NCBI GenBank assembly: GCA_020632665.1
Contig: JACKFC010000059.1
Location: 1-16,415, forward strand
Origin: Deltaproteobacteria bacterium
GTDB lineage: Bacteria; Myxococcota_A; UBA9042
Direction: 5' to 3'
DNA length: 16,415 nt
The notes under the pieces were generated by a model, which was not told the origin of the DNA, did not search any database, and saw only the letters and a list, made by a program, of their open reading frames with translations. Numbering within the stretch: the first letter of the stretch is position 1; every line of letters starts with the position of its first letter. Below, piece by piece: positions 6,910-15,981 of the stretch. Both the position numbers and the translations under genes were made by a program.

Positions 6910-9261
6910 CTACTGCATCGTCTTGGCGCGGGCTTCGGCGCGCTCCCACATCCGGACGTAGGCTTCCGCCGAGCGGTAGAGCGGCTCGAGGTCGCTGTCG
7001 CTGGCGCCGTCGCGGCGGGCTTCCTCGATGACTTCGGGCAGCAGGCCGATGTGGATCATGCCCTCGTTGTCGAAGTCGACCTGGCGCTGGCCGAGCGTCG
7101 GCTGCTGGAAAGTGACCTTGCCGTCGTAGCTGGTGAAGGGATAGCTCATCGGCTTGGGCTGTTCTTTGCCGCAGCCGGAGTCGGGGCCGAAGCGGGGCCC
7201 GGGGGCGCCGGCGAAGCCGTTGAGGTCGAAGGAGAGCGCCTCGGCCGGGTAGGCGCCGTTGGCCTTCGCCTCGGCGAGAAGGCTGTTGAAGCCATCCATC
7301 ATCTTGCCCGGCTTCTTCGGGTCCATGCAGCGACCGATGCGGCCGCCGGTGAGGCCGCCGAGGGCGTAGATCTTGCCCTTGTTGCTGTCGCCGTGGGTCT
7401 TGGTCGCCGGGTAGTCGGCCTTCTCCAGCATCTCGTAGGCCTCGACCAAGGAGCGACGCGGCAGGTGGGCGACGTCGATCATCAGGCCGCGCTTCATCAT
7501 CTCTTGGATCAGCAGCTTGCCCATCGGGGTCAGACCGTGCTTCTGGCACCAATCGCCCTTGAGCGGGCCCTTCTGCAGGTCGCCGAGGAAGGGCGAGAGC
7601 GTGCCGAGGAAGTTGTCGTACAGGCCGGTGAGGTCGTGCGGCGCCGGGCTGTCGTAGACGTCGCGCGGCTTGTTCAGGCCGCCGAAGGTGACCTCGCCCT
7701 TGTCGAACGCGGTCGAGATGTCGGGGCAATCCTCGACGAAGTTGGAGTCGTGGCCGCAGTTCAGGGCGTTGCCGAGCTCGATGACGCCGTTGCTGCCGTC
7801 ACCGGCGGAGAAGCCGTTGTCGTATTTGTGCACCGGGAAGAGCACGCGCACGCCACGCTCGCGGTAGTGGTCGAGCTTCGACTTGACCAGCGCCTCGTCA
7901 CACTTCGGGAAGCCCGGCGGCGGGGTCAGGAAGCAGTCGAGGACGTTGGAGATCTCGATGCCGAGGACCAGCGCCAACTTGCCCTTGCCGATGACCTCGC
8001 GGGCCTGCACCGGACTCTTCACCACGCGCAGCCAGCCCTTGCCGGGGCCGCCGTGCTGGGCGTCGACATAGTCCTGCAGCTCGTAGGCACGGTCGATGGC
8101 GTGGTCGACGCTGACCATATCGTTGCAGTCGTAGAGGGTCTTCTGTGCGCCGGTGGCGACCGTCAGCGCGCACATCACGCTATTGCCGGTGGCGTGCTGC
8201 ACGACCAGGCGCAGCCCGGCGAGGTAGGCGCGTTGCAGGTGGCGGTAGTACATCACCTGGTGGGTCGAGCGTTTGCGGCCGTTGGGCCAGTGCGAGAACG
8301 TCGGCCAGCCGTCGGTATTGTGGTTGAACTCGTCGAACTGGCCCTTGGTCACCACCGGGATCAGCGCCGCCATGTCGAACTTCACGTCGCCGTCGTAGAA
8401 AAAGCCCATCAGATCGCGCTTGCCCTCGGGGCCGTGCGAGCGGGTGCAATCCGGCAGGGCCTCTTGCACACCGAGGCGGTGGAAGGGCGCGCCGTGGAAG
8501 AGGCCGCCGCCGCCGAAGCCGGCGTCCGAGAAGATATGCGAGTGGATCTCTGCGATGCCCCAGAGGTCGCCGTCCGGCCAAGCGCGCGGCTCGACCGTTC
8601 CCTCGGCGTCGAGCGCCATCTCGGGGAAGTCGACGCAGCCCTGCGCCGGGTGCAACGAGATGATCGCCGCCTGCTGCGCGTTGTCGGTCAGGCCATCGAG
8701 CGTCAGGTAGCGATCGGTCGCGTAGTGCCGCAGCTGGTAGCGCTCGGCGTCCCGCGCCGAGACCTCGACGATCCACTCGGCCGGCGAGCGGAATTTCTCG
8801 TCCAGCACATCGATCTCGGAGTCGAGCTCGGTCGGCCCGGTCAGCGCGAAGGTGGCCGACGCGCCCTCGCCCTTCAGCTCGCCGAAGACGAAGCGGCGGT
8901 CGCGATCGTAGAGCAAATACGTCGCCAGCGCCGAGGGTTGCATCCGAAGCGGCTCGCCCTGCTCTGCCGTCTCGGCGGTCCACGCAAAGCCTGCGCCTTG
9001 CTGCTGCAGGAAGCGCACCGTGCGGTCGCCGTCGTAAGCCTCGAGCGCGACGCAAGCCTTGACGTAGCCGTAGACGCCGAGCCCCGCCGGTGCGATGCCG
9101 TGCTCGAAGGGCGGCAGCGCGTCGGCGGTCGCGTCCTTGCCGTCGGCCGGTTCGGAGCTGCAGGCGGTGGCTACCACGAGCAACAAGGCAAAGCCGACCG
9201 CCGCGAATGCGCGCGGCATCGGTCCGAAGGCCGGGAGGGAGCTGGCAGGGCGGATCGTCAT
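6910..9261 (-). CDS. Lipoprotein resembling M19 membrane dipeptidase / metallo-dependent hydrolase
   Basis: 783 residues, with ATG preceded by GAGGAG 5 nt upstream. The signal is AVGFALLLVVATAC with lipidated Cys34. Residues about 55-220 form an unassigned N-terminal region (for example RYQLRHYATDRYLTLDG) that could be a beta-trefoil. From about 230 there is an amidohydrolase-like barrel. IHSH (His240, His242) suits the HxH/HxD metal site, and LGIEIS carries Glu436, the position of the bridging acid in M19. GLMIDVAHLPRRSLVEAY (His599) and TKTHGD (His623) match the M19 pattern 'iDlSH ... SHS', and a later DLNGFAG may supply the barrel Asp. It is much longer than ordinary M19 enzymes (about 400) because of the N-terminal region and insertions. 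Likely an outer-membrane or surface metallohydrolase; the substrate is unknown. Confidence 0.75.
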   Translation of the reverse strand: MTIRPASSLPAFGPMPRAFAAVGFALLLVVATACSSEPADGKDATADALPPFEHGIAPAGLGVYGYVKACVALEAYDGDRTVRFLQQQGAGFAWTAETAEQGEPLRMQPSALATYLLYDRDRRFVFGELKGEGASATFALTGPTELDSEIDVLDEKFRSPAEWIVEVSARDAERYQLRHYATDRYLTLDGLTDNAQQAAIISLHPAQGCVDFPEMALDAEGTVEPRAWPDGDLWGIAEIHSHIFSDAGFGGGGLFHGAPFHRLGVQEALPDCTRSHGPEGKRDLMGFFYDGDVKFDMAALIPVVTKGQFDEFNHNTDGWPTFSHWPNGRKRSTHQVMYYRHLQRAYLAGLRLVVQHATGNSVMCALTVATGAQKTLYDCNDMVSVDHAIDRAYELQDYVDAQHGGPGKGWLRVVKSPVQAREVIGKGKLALVLGIEISNVLDCFLTPPPGFPKCDEALVKSKLDHYRERGVRVLFPVHKYDNGFSAGDGSNGVIELGNALNCGHDSNFVEDCPDISTAFDKGEVTFGGLNKPRDVYDSPAPHDLTGLYDNFLGTLSPFLGDLQKGPLKGDWCQKHGLTPMGKLLIQEMMKRGLMIDVAHLPRRSLVEAYEMLEKADYPATKTHGDSNKGKIYALGGLTGGRIGRCMDPKKPGKMMDGFNSLLAEAKANGAYPAEALSFDLNGFAGAPGPRFGPDSGCGKEQPKPMSYPFTSYDGKVTFQQPTLGQRQVDFDNEGMIHIGLLPEVIEEARRDGASDSDLEPLYRSAEAYVRMWERAEARAKTMQ

Positions 9262-9370
9262 CGGGGCTCCTCAGTGCTGCGAAGAGCGCGCACACTAGCA
9301 CAGCAGCGATGGGTCAGCGCCAGCGGAAAAACGACACGGCCTCCAGGCGCATCTGCCCCGACACCAGGCC

Positions 9371-9399
9371 CTGACGGGCGTTGCTCGACTTGCTAGTCT
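9371..9399 (+). promoter_or_regulatory. Weak candidate promoter for the DUF1513 gene
   Basis: CTGACG (9371-9376) and TAGTCT (9394-9399) are separated by 17 nt. Transcription near 9405 would leave almost no leader for an ATG at 9408 but a sensible 33-nt leader for ATG 9438, supporting the latter start. A mirrored TAGTGT (minus, 9297-9292) may be the -10 of the divergent M19-like gene. Matches are poor, so treat as tentative. Confidence 0.25.
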
Positions 9400-9437
9400 G
9401 GGGCGGCATGGTGGGTGACCAATGCGGCGAGGGTGGG

Positions 9438-10700
9438 ATGGACAAACGGCATCATCGCGACGGCGAGGGAGCGCAGCAGGCTGGCGCAATCGTCGACCGA
9501 CGGGGCGCGTTGCGGCGGCTCGGGGCCGCGGCGATCGGCTGCGTCGCGGTCGCCTGTGAGCGAAAGGCACCGCCAGCCACGCCGCCGCCAGCAGCGGCTC
9601 CGGTCCAGGCACCGCCGCCGCCCCAGCCGCCCCAGCCGTCCCTCACCGCGGCGGACTGCCGCGGCACGTTGATCGGCATGGCGCGGATGCTGGAGCACGA
9701 CGGCAGCGAGCGATTCGCAGTGGTTCTGGTCGACCTACACGACCGACCGCTCAAGGTCCGACCGATCGCGATCGACTTCTACGGCCACGGCGTCGCCTTC
9801 GACCCGACCCGACCCGAGCGCGCGCTGGTCTTCGAGAAGCACGGCCCAGGCTGCGCCGAGGTCGATCTGCGGGTCGGCCGGATGATGACCAAAGTCAAGA
9901 CGACGGAAGACCGGCAGTTCTACGGCCACGGCGTCTTCTCGCCGGACGGCACGCGGCTGTACTGCACCGAGACGATGGTCGCCGACGGCAGCCGACGCGG
10001 CGTGGTCGCGATCCGCGACGGCCGCAGCTTGGCGCTGATCGGCACCCTGCCGAGCCACGGCCTGGCGCCGCACGATATGGTGCTGCGGCCCGACGGCAAG
10101 GCGCTGATCATCACCAACGGAGGCGGCGGGCCGGACGGCGAAGCGCCGAACGTGGCGGTGGTCGGCATCCCGGACGGCGAGCTGATCGAGCGGCTGCCCT
10201 TCGCCGATCCACGGGTCAACGCCGGCCACGTCGCGCTGCTCCCGGGCGGTGGGCTGGTCACGGTCTCGGCGCCGCGCGACGGGCTCGACGTCCACGATCC
10301 GACGGTCCACGGCGACATCAGCTTCTGGCGGCCGAGCGAGGGCAAGTCCCTGCGCAGCCCGGGTGGCCCGGAGATCGCCAAGATGCGGGCCGAGACGCTG
10401 TCGGTCGCGGTCCACGGACCGAGCGGTCAAGTCGTCGCCACCAACCCGGACGGCAACCACCTCAGCTTCTGGGGCATCGCTGACGGCAAGCTGCGCCACG
10501 TCGACCGCAGCTTCGTCAAACCGCGCGGCGTCACGCTCGATCTCGGCGGCAAATGCCTCGCCGTCTCGCACGGCACGGTGCCGGCGCTGACGCTGCTCGA
10601 CCCCGCCAGCCACCGCGCGCTGAAGGACGGCGTGCTGGACCAAGCGTGGTTCAGCGGCTCGCACCTCTTCGTCCACGACCTCGGCCCGGCAAAGGGCTGA
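9438..10700 (+). CDS. DUF1513-family Tat-type lipoprotein (beta-propeller-like)
   Basis: 420 residues from ATG 9438, which has GAGG upstream; in-frame ATG 9408 is an alternative. The N-terminus has a twin-arginine-like signal (DRRGALRRLGAAAIGCVAVAC) ending in a lipobox Cys at residue 40, so a folded protein may be exported by Tat and lipidated. A Pro/Ala-rich linker follows. The body has the DUF1513 hallmarks: two GHG motifs (FYGHGVAF, FYGHGVFSPDGTRLYCTE), SHGLAPHDMVLRPDGKALIITNGGG, then blade-like repeats (VAVHGPSGQVVATNPDGNHLSFW). These suggest a seven-bladed propeller. Family members often sit beside iron- or copper-related lipoproteins; no such partner is visible here. Biochemical function is unknown. 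It converges on the NAD(P)-binding gene, 13 nt apart. Confidence 0.85.
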   Translation: MDKRHHRDGEGAQQAGAIVDRRGALRRLGAAAIGCVAVACERKAPPATPPPAAAPVQAPPPPQPPQPSLTAADCRGTLIGMARMLEHDGSERFAVVLVDLHDRPLKVRPIAIDFYGHGVAFDPTRPERALVFEKHGPGCAEVDLRVGRMMTKVKTTEDRQFYGHGVFSPDGTRLYCTETMVADGSRRGVVAIRDGRSLALIGTLPSHGLAPHDMVLRPDGKALIITNGGGGPDGEAPNVAVVGIPDGELIERLPFADPRVNAGHVALLPGGGLVTVSAPRDGLDVHDPTVHGDISFWRPSEGKSLRSPGGPEIAKMRAETLSVAVHGPSGQVVATNPDGNHLSFWGIADGKLRHVDRSFVKPRGVTLDLGGKCLAVSHGTVPALTLLDPASHRALKDGVLDQAWFSGSHLFVHDLGPAKG

Positions 10701-10716
10701 GCTGCGGCCGCGCTCA
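10698..10716. other. Palindrome joining two convergent stop codons
   Basis: TGAGC (10698-10702) pairs with GCTCA (10712-10716), enclosing the self-complementary GCGGCCGC. The outer bases are the TGA stop codons of the two convergent genes. It might act as a bidirectional end signal, but there is no T-run and the loop is tight. Confidence 0.25.
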
Positions 10717-11370
10717 GCGCACCACGGCGAAGCTGAACGCCGGCGAGCCGAACTTGCCGTAGAGCCGCACCCACAGCGGCAGCAGCATCTCCATGCCGCG
10801 CGCCTGGCCGATGCCGCCGAGGTCGAGCACGTCGCTCCAGCCGAAGCTCTGCAGCACGGCCGTAACCGCGGCCTTGGCACCCTCGTCGTCGCCGCAGACG
10901 AACATCGTGTGCGCGCCGCCGGCCAGCGTCTGCGGCTCGACCATCAGCGTCGCGTTGACGGTGTTGAGCGTCTTGACCACGCGGGCGGCGGGGAAGGCCC
11001 GCTGCACCTGTTCGCCGAGCGAATCGTGGTTGCAGACCGAGAGCGTGGGCGGGAAGCCGGCCGAGAAGTCGAGCGGATTGGCGATGTCGACCAGGACCTT
11101 GCCGGCCAGGTTCTCGGCGCCGCATTGGTGCAGGACTTCGAGGCTGATCTTGCCGCCGGTGGCGTTCCAGACCTGCTCGGCGCCGGCCGCGGCGGTGGCG
11201 AAGGAGAGCAGCGTGACGCCCCGATTCTCGGCCAACCACGCGGCCATGCCGTCGCGCTCGCGGGTCGCGTCGGGGTCGCGGGTGCCCATGGTCACGACGT
11301 GGCCGAGGCTGGCGAGCTTGGCGGCGAGGGTCTTGCCGACCATGCCGGTGCCGAGGATGGCGATCTGCAT
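10714..11370 (-). CDS. NAD(P)-binding oxidoreductase, F420-dependent NADP reductase-like
   Basis: 218 residues from ATG 11370 (MQIAILGTGMVGKTLAAKLA), preceded by GGAG at 8 nt. Upstream in-frame Met codons lack this support and would add non-family sequence. The Rossmann motif GxGxxG is at 7-12, and the second strand ends in GTRDP, which in the F420_oxidored family favours NADP. Later DIANPLDFSAGFPPTL and VVKTLNTVNATLMVEP match the body of this family, which reduces NADP+ with F420H2 in archaea and actinobacteria but often uses another acceptor in proteobacteria. No F420 biosynthesis gene is in view, so the cofactor partner is open. No signal peptide; cytoplasmic. It stands alone between convergent and co-directional neighbours. 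Confidence 0.85.
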   Translation of the reverse strand: MQIAILGTGMVGKTLAAKLASLGHVVTMGTRDPDATRERDGMAAWLAENRGVTLLSFATAAAGAEQVWNATGGKISLEVLHQCGAENLAGKVLVDIANPLDFSAGFPPTLSVCNHDSLGEQVQRAFPAARVVKTLNTVNATLMVEPQTLAGGAHTMFVCGDDEGAKAAVTAVLQSFGWSDVLDLGGIGQARGMEMLLPLWVRLYGKFGSPAFSFAVVR

Positions 11371-11420
11371 CGGGATCTCCTGATTCGGCGCGCGCGATGC
11401 GTCGCCGTGGCGCTGGCCCA

Positions 11421-11443
11421 CTGCGGGCGGGGTGTGCCCGCAG
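11421..11443 (-). terminator. Candidate hairpin terminator after the rtcR-araC-VOC-membrane gene run
   Basis: CTGCGGGC and GCCCGCAG form a perfect 8-bp stem with a 7-nt loop, 25 nt past the stop codon of the small membrane protein gene. No U-tract follows, so it may only be an mRNA 3' end or lie upstream of the NAD(P)-binding gene's promoter. Confidence 0.35.
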
Positions 11444-11468
11444 ACCTACGCCCTCGGCTTGGACGCAG

Positions 11469-11684
11469 TCAACGCCCCTCTTCGCCGACCCTTCGCTTTC
11501 GATACGGCAGCACGAAGAGGTAGAGCCCCGAAACCAGGAGCAGCAATAGCGGCAACAGCGTGGCGCCGCCGACCCAGAGCGCGACCTGCTCGTTGCCTTG
11601 CACGGCGATATTGGCGCCGACGAGCAGGGTGAAGGCGATCGAGAGCCAGCGGTGGCTCTTCCGAATCAAGCGGGATGCACGCAC
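11469..11684 (-). CDS. Small two-helix membrane protein, unknown function
   Basis: 71 residues from GTG 11684, with GGAGG 6 nt upstream inside the end of the VOC gene. Two hydrophobic segments are visible: WLSIAFTLLVGANIAVQG (about 13-30) and ALWVGGATLLPLLLLLVSGL (about 35-54). Basic residues at both ends (RLIRKSHR, PYRKRR) predict both termini inside. The GTG lies 3 nt past the VOC stop codon, so translation is probably coupled. I do not recognise a named family; the layout is that of a short PepSY-like or DUF membrane protein. Coding status is supported by the ribosome site, position and clean helix pair. Confidence 0.65.
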   Translation of the reverse strand: MRASRLIRKSHRWLSIAFTLLVGANIAVQGNEQVALWVGGATLLPLLLLLVSGLYLFVLPYRKRRVGEEGR

Positions 11685-11687
11685 GGC

Positions 11688-12095
11688 CTACCTCCGCGCC
11701 TGGATCATCTTCCAGCCGTTGCCGGAAGGGTCGCGAAAGCCGGCGTCGACGGTGCCGAAGCGGTCGATCGGCTCTTGCATGAACTCGACGCCGCGCGCCG
11801 TCATCTCGGCGAAGGCGGCGCGACAATCCGCCACCTCGAGCACCAGCCCGGGCATGGCGCCCTTGGCCACCAGCGCGTCGAGGGCAGCGGCGGTCTCGGC
11901 GTCGTGCAGCGGCGGACCGGGCCGGAACAGGCCGAGCTGGAACGACGGCTGCTCGGGGTGCTGCACCGTCAGCCAACGGAATGGCGGGTTCTTCACGTCG
12001 GTGCAGACGCGAAAGCCGACTTTCTCGACGTAGAATTCGAGCGCTTCGTCCTGATCGCGGACGAAGATGCCGACCACTTGGATACCCTGACTCAT
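11688..12095 (-). CDS. VOC superfamily (glyoxalase/bleomycin-resistance-like) protein
   Basis: 135 residues from ATG 12095, preceded by GGAGGAGG, starting MSQGIQVVGIFVRDQDEALE. It has the vicinal-oxygen-chelate pattern: an FVRDQDEALEFYVEKVGFRV first module, a strand with the middle ligand region (FRWLTVQHPEQP), and a second module with EVADCRAAFAEMTARGVEF and the end motif FRDPSGNGWKMIQ. This matches lactoylglutathione-lyase-like or antibiotic-resistance-type VOC proteins that bind a divalent metal. The exact reaction cannot be told from sequence. Its ATG overlaps the AraC gene's TGA by 4 nt (ATGA), so the two are translationally coupled. AraC-VOC pairs usually control stress or antibiotic responses (inference). 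Confidence 0.88.
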   Translation of the reverse strand: MSQGIQVVGIFVRDQDEALEFYVEKVGFRVCTDVKNPPFRWLTVQHPEQPSFQLGLFRPGPPLHDAETAAALDALVAKGAMPGLVLEVADCRAAFAEMTARGVEFMQEPIDRFGTVDAGFRDPSGNGWKMIQARR

Positions 12096-12595
12096 GCTTC
12101 CTCCTCCGACGCGCGGCGTGCTGCGTCGGTTGCGGAGGCGTTGGTAGCAGGGCCTTGGCGGCGGCGCTTCTCCGAAACTGCGATCGTCAGCGCCGGGCGG
12201 CGAACGGCCCGCTCGATGCAGCCCGGCACCGCGGCGAGGGCGTCGAGATCGGCGCGTTCGCGGTCGCGGAGCGCGCTCGGGCTCTCGCCGGTGACGTCCT
12301 TGAAGGTGCGGCCGAAGGTGCCCAGGCTCGACCAGCCGCTCGCCAGCGCGACCTCGGTGATCGGCAGGTCGGTCTCGCGCAGCATCGCGGTGGCCCGCTC
12401 GATCCGCCGCGTCAGCAGGTAGCGATGCGGCGGCACGCCGAACGCGGCCTTGAACGAGCGCGCGAAATGGGCCTCGGAGACGCCGCTGACCTTGGCGAGG
12501 CGGGCGTTGGTCCAATCCTGCTCGGGCGCCTGGTCGATGCGGTCGCGGGCGCGGAGCAGTCGACGCAGCAGGTCGGGATCTTGCGGCGTGACCAT
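12092..12595 (-). CDS. AraC-family transcriptional regulator, DNA-binding domain only
   Basis: 167 residues. An AraC-type double helix-turn-helix fills residues about 8-108: NARLAKVSGVSEAHFARSF is the first HTH, and ITEVALASGWSSLGTFGRTF is the second, which carries the family signature. YLLTRRIERATAMLRETDLP links them. A basic tail of about 55 residues follows. There is no N-terminal sensor domain, so it may respond to protein level, a bound metabolite in the tail, or a partner. ATG 12595 lies 3 nt after the rtcR stop codon, and its end overlaps the VOC gene by 4 nt. Likely target: its own operon (inference). Confidence 0.9.
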   Translation of the reverse strand: MVTPQDPDLLRRLLRARDRIDQAPEQDWTNARLAKVSGVSEAHFARSFKAAFGVPPHRYLLTRRIERATAMLRETDLPITEVALASGWSSLGTFGRTFKDVTGESPSALRDRERADLDALAAVPGCIERAVRRPALTIAVSEKRRRQGPATNASATDAARRASEEEA

Positions 12596-12598
12596 GGC

Positions 12599-14230
<1,632 letters not shown>

Positions 14231-14301
14231 CGTAGATTTCCTCAATCTTCGCGGCCCCACGACGCGGCCGAATCCGGAGGTGCGGCCGCTGGCCGACCAA
14301 A

Positions 14302-14488
14302 CTCTCTCCCCGTGCCACGGGGAGAGATGCCGAAGCCGAAGGTGAAGGCAGAGAGGGGCGAAGCAAGGACGCGCGCCCGTGGCCACTCCGACGCTGCAAG
14401 GCGGTGTGCCTGGCGGCACTCTGTTGGCTGCCCTTCCCCTCTCTGGGCCTCTGGCCCATCTCTCCCCGCGTTGGCGGCGAGAGAACTC
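14302..14488. repeat. Two facing copies of a palindromic intergenic repeat
   Basis: Copy 1 (14302-14363) starts with a perfect hairpin: CTCTCCCCG, loop TGCCA, CGGGGAGAG (14304-14326), then ATG, and ends CAGAGAGGGG (14349-14358). Copy 2 is inverted: CCCCTCTCTG (14436-14445), then CATCTCTCCCCGCG (14457-14470) and a decayed partner GGCGGCGAGAGA. The 10-bp outer arms match perfectly, so the whole block can fold as one large hairpin. This looks like a REP/BIME- or MITE-type element; no transposase is present. Confidence 0.65.
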
Positions 14489-14552
14489 CACCAATGCCTG
14501 GATCAAACACGCCCAACCAGTGCGTACGAGGATCCGGAGGCCCTCCATCCAG

Positions 14553-14581
14553 ACGATACTGTGCGATAGATCAAGATACAA
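14553..14581 (-). promoter_or_regulatory. Weak candidate promoter for rtcR
   Basis: Minus strand TTGTAT (14581-14576), 17-nt spacer, TATCGT (14558-14553), in the AT-richer part. It would give a leader of about 315 nt crossing the palindromic repeats, so a nearer unseen promoter is equally possible. Confidence 0.2.
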
Positions 14582-14587
14582 TGGAAT

Positions 14588-14603
14588 CACATCGATCGCT
14601 GTG
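14588..14603. promoter_or_regulatory. Candidate RtcR upstream activator site
   Basis: CACATCGATCGCTGTG is an imperfect palindrome in which seven of eight half-site positions match. It lies about 102-117 nt before the predicted rtcBA transcription start, the normal distance for a sigma-54 activator dimer site. No experimental RtcR motif was used; assignment is by position and symmetry. Confidence 0.35.
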
Positions 14604-14678
14604 CCACCGCCGATCGACCGTCGTTCGCACGAGAGAATTCCTATTTCTTTCCGCTTGATGCAGATCGAGATCCGACTC

Positions 14679-14694
14679 TGGCACGAAGCCCGCA
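14679..14694 (+). promoter_or_regulatory. Sigma-54 (-24/-12) promoter of rtcBA
   Basis: TGGCACGAAGCCCGCA has a perfect -24 block (TGGCACG), a 4-nt spacer and the invariant GC of the -12 block (CCGCA against consensus TTGCA). The predicted start is near 14705, giving a 36-nt leader with GGAGG before rtcB. Together with divergent rtcR this is strong contextual support. Confidence 0.82.
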
Positions 14695-14740
14695 TTCCTC
14701 GTTGGCTGTCGCGGCCGTCGCGACACAGCAGGAGGCAGAG

Positions 14741-15970
14741 ATGCAGTACGAGGAGATGCAGGTTCCGGGCGGCGTCCCGGTGAAGAGTTGGACCCAGGGC
14801 GTGCCGGTCGATGAGAAGGCGCGGCAGCAGCTTCGCAGCACGGCGATGCTGCCTTTCGTCCATCGTTGGGTGGCGGCGATGCCGGACGTTCACCTCGGGA
14901 TCGGCGCGACCGTCGGCTCGGTGGTGCCGACCCGCGGCGCCATCATCCCGGCCGCCGTCGGCGTCGACATCGGCTGCGGCATGGTCGCGGCCTGCACCGA
15001 CCTGACGGCCGACGACCTGCCGGATCACCTCGCGGGTGTGCGCTCCGCGATCGAGAAGGCGGTGCCGCATGGCCGCACGCCGACCCGTCGTGGCCGTGGC
15101 TCGTGGGTCGACCGCGGCTCGTGGCACGACCTGCCGGAGCACAACGGGCGGGTCTGGCGTGAGCAGCTGCAGGCGGGCTTCGCGCAGGTCTGCGCCAGCC
15201 ATCCGGCGATCGCCAAGTCGAACAACGCCCACCACCTGGGCACGCTCGGCACCGGCAACCACTTCATCGAGGTCTGCCTCGACGAGGTGAACCGGGTCTG
15301 GATCATGCTCCACTCGGGCTCGCGCGGCGTCGGCAACAAGATCGGCTCGCACTTCATCGCCTTGGCGCAGCGGGATATGGCGGACCAGCTCGGTGCGTTG
15401 CCGAACAAAGATCTCGCCTACTTCGAGGAGGGCAGCGCGCATTTCGACGACTACGTCCACGCCGTCGGCTGGGCGCAGGACTTCGCGCGGCTCAACCGCG
15501 AGCTGATGTTGCGCGCCACCATCATCGCGATGACCAAGGAGCTCGGGGCCTTCCGCGCCGACCTCGTGGCGGTGAACTGCCACCACAACTACGTCGCGAA
15601 GGAGCACCACTTCGGCGCCGACGTGTGGGTGACCCGCAAGGGTGCGGTGCGCGCGGGCCTCGGTGAGCTCGGGATCATCCCGGGTTCGATGGGCGCGCGG
15701 TCGTATATCGTCCGCGGCAAGGGCAACGCCGACTCGTTCTGCTCCTGCAGCCACGGCGCGGGCCGGGTGATGAGCCGAACCGAGGCGCGCAAGCGCTTCA
15801 CCGTCGCAGATCAGGTCGCCCAGACCGCGGGCGTGGAGTGCCGCAAGGACGCCGACGTGATCGACGAGATCCCGGCGGCCTACAAGCCGATCGAGGCGGT
15901 GATGGCGGCCCAGTCGGACCTGGTCGACGTCGTCCATACGCTGCACCAGGTCGTCTGCGTGAAGGGATAG
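14741..15970 (+). CDS. rtcB: RtcB, GTP-dependent RNA ligase (3'-phosphate to 5'-OH)
   Basis: 409 residues from ATG 14741 with GGAGG 6 nt upstream; E. coli RtcB is 408. A TTG 39 nt earlier is less likely because it lies at or before the predicted transcription start. RtcB joins 2',3'-cyclic or 3'-phosphate RNA ends to 5'-OH ends using GTP and Mn2+. Visible motifs: VGVDIGCGM (Asp76, Cys79 metal ligands), LGTGNHFIE (His174), HSGSRGVGN (His191), NCHHNYV (His281/282), PGSMGARSYIVRG, and SCSHGAGR with His338 as the guanylylated residue (His337 in E. coli). All catalytic elements are present, so it should be active. It is followed after 11 nt by rtcA in the same operon, under the sigma-54 promoter. 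Confidence 0.97.
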   Translation: MQYEEMQVPGGVPVKSWTQGVPVDEKARQQLRSTAMLPFVHRWVAAMPDVHLGIGATVGSVVPTRGAIIPAAVGVDIGCGMVAACTDLTADDLPDHLAGVRSAIEKAVPHGRTPTRRGRGSWVDRGSWHDLPEHNGRVWREQLQAGFAQVCASHPAIAKSNNAHHLGTLGTGNHFIEVCLDEVNRVWIMLHSGSRGVGNKIGSHFIALAQRDMADQLGALPNKDLAYFEEGSAHFDDYVHAVGWAQDFARLNRELMLRATIIAMTKELGAFRADLVAVNCHHNYVAKEHHFGADVWVTRKGAVRAGLGELGIIPGSMGARSYIVRGKGNADSFCSCSHGAGRVMSRTEARKRFTVADQVAQTAGVECRKDADVIDEIPAAYKPIEAVMAAQSDLVDVVHTLHQVVCVKG

Positions 15971-15981
15971 GAGAGGCGCTC

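Larger units (their letters stand above)
14231..14740. other. 510-bp rtcR-rtcB regulatory intergenic region
   Basis: No convincing gene is visible; small open frames here lack ribosome sites and family features. Next to rtcR the DNA is GC-rich and holds a pair of facing palindromic repeats (14302-14488). From about 14555 to 14680 it is AT-richer and holds a palindrome at activator-site distance and the sigma-54 promoter. No tRNA-like cloverleaf was seen. Confidence 0.8.

Noticed and set aside
7051..9396. A 781-codon plus-strand frame over the M19-like gene
   Set aside because: The minus-strand frame has a lipobox, ribosome site and M19 metal motifs; the plus frame has none of these.
14379..14783. 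Small plus-strand genes between rtcR and rtcB
   Set aside because: They overlap the palindromic repeat, the sigma-54 promoter and the rtcB start, and show no family features.
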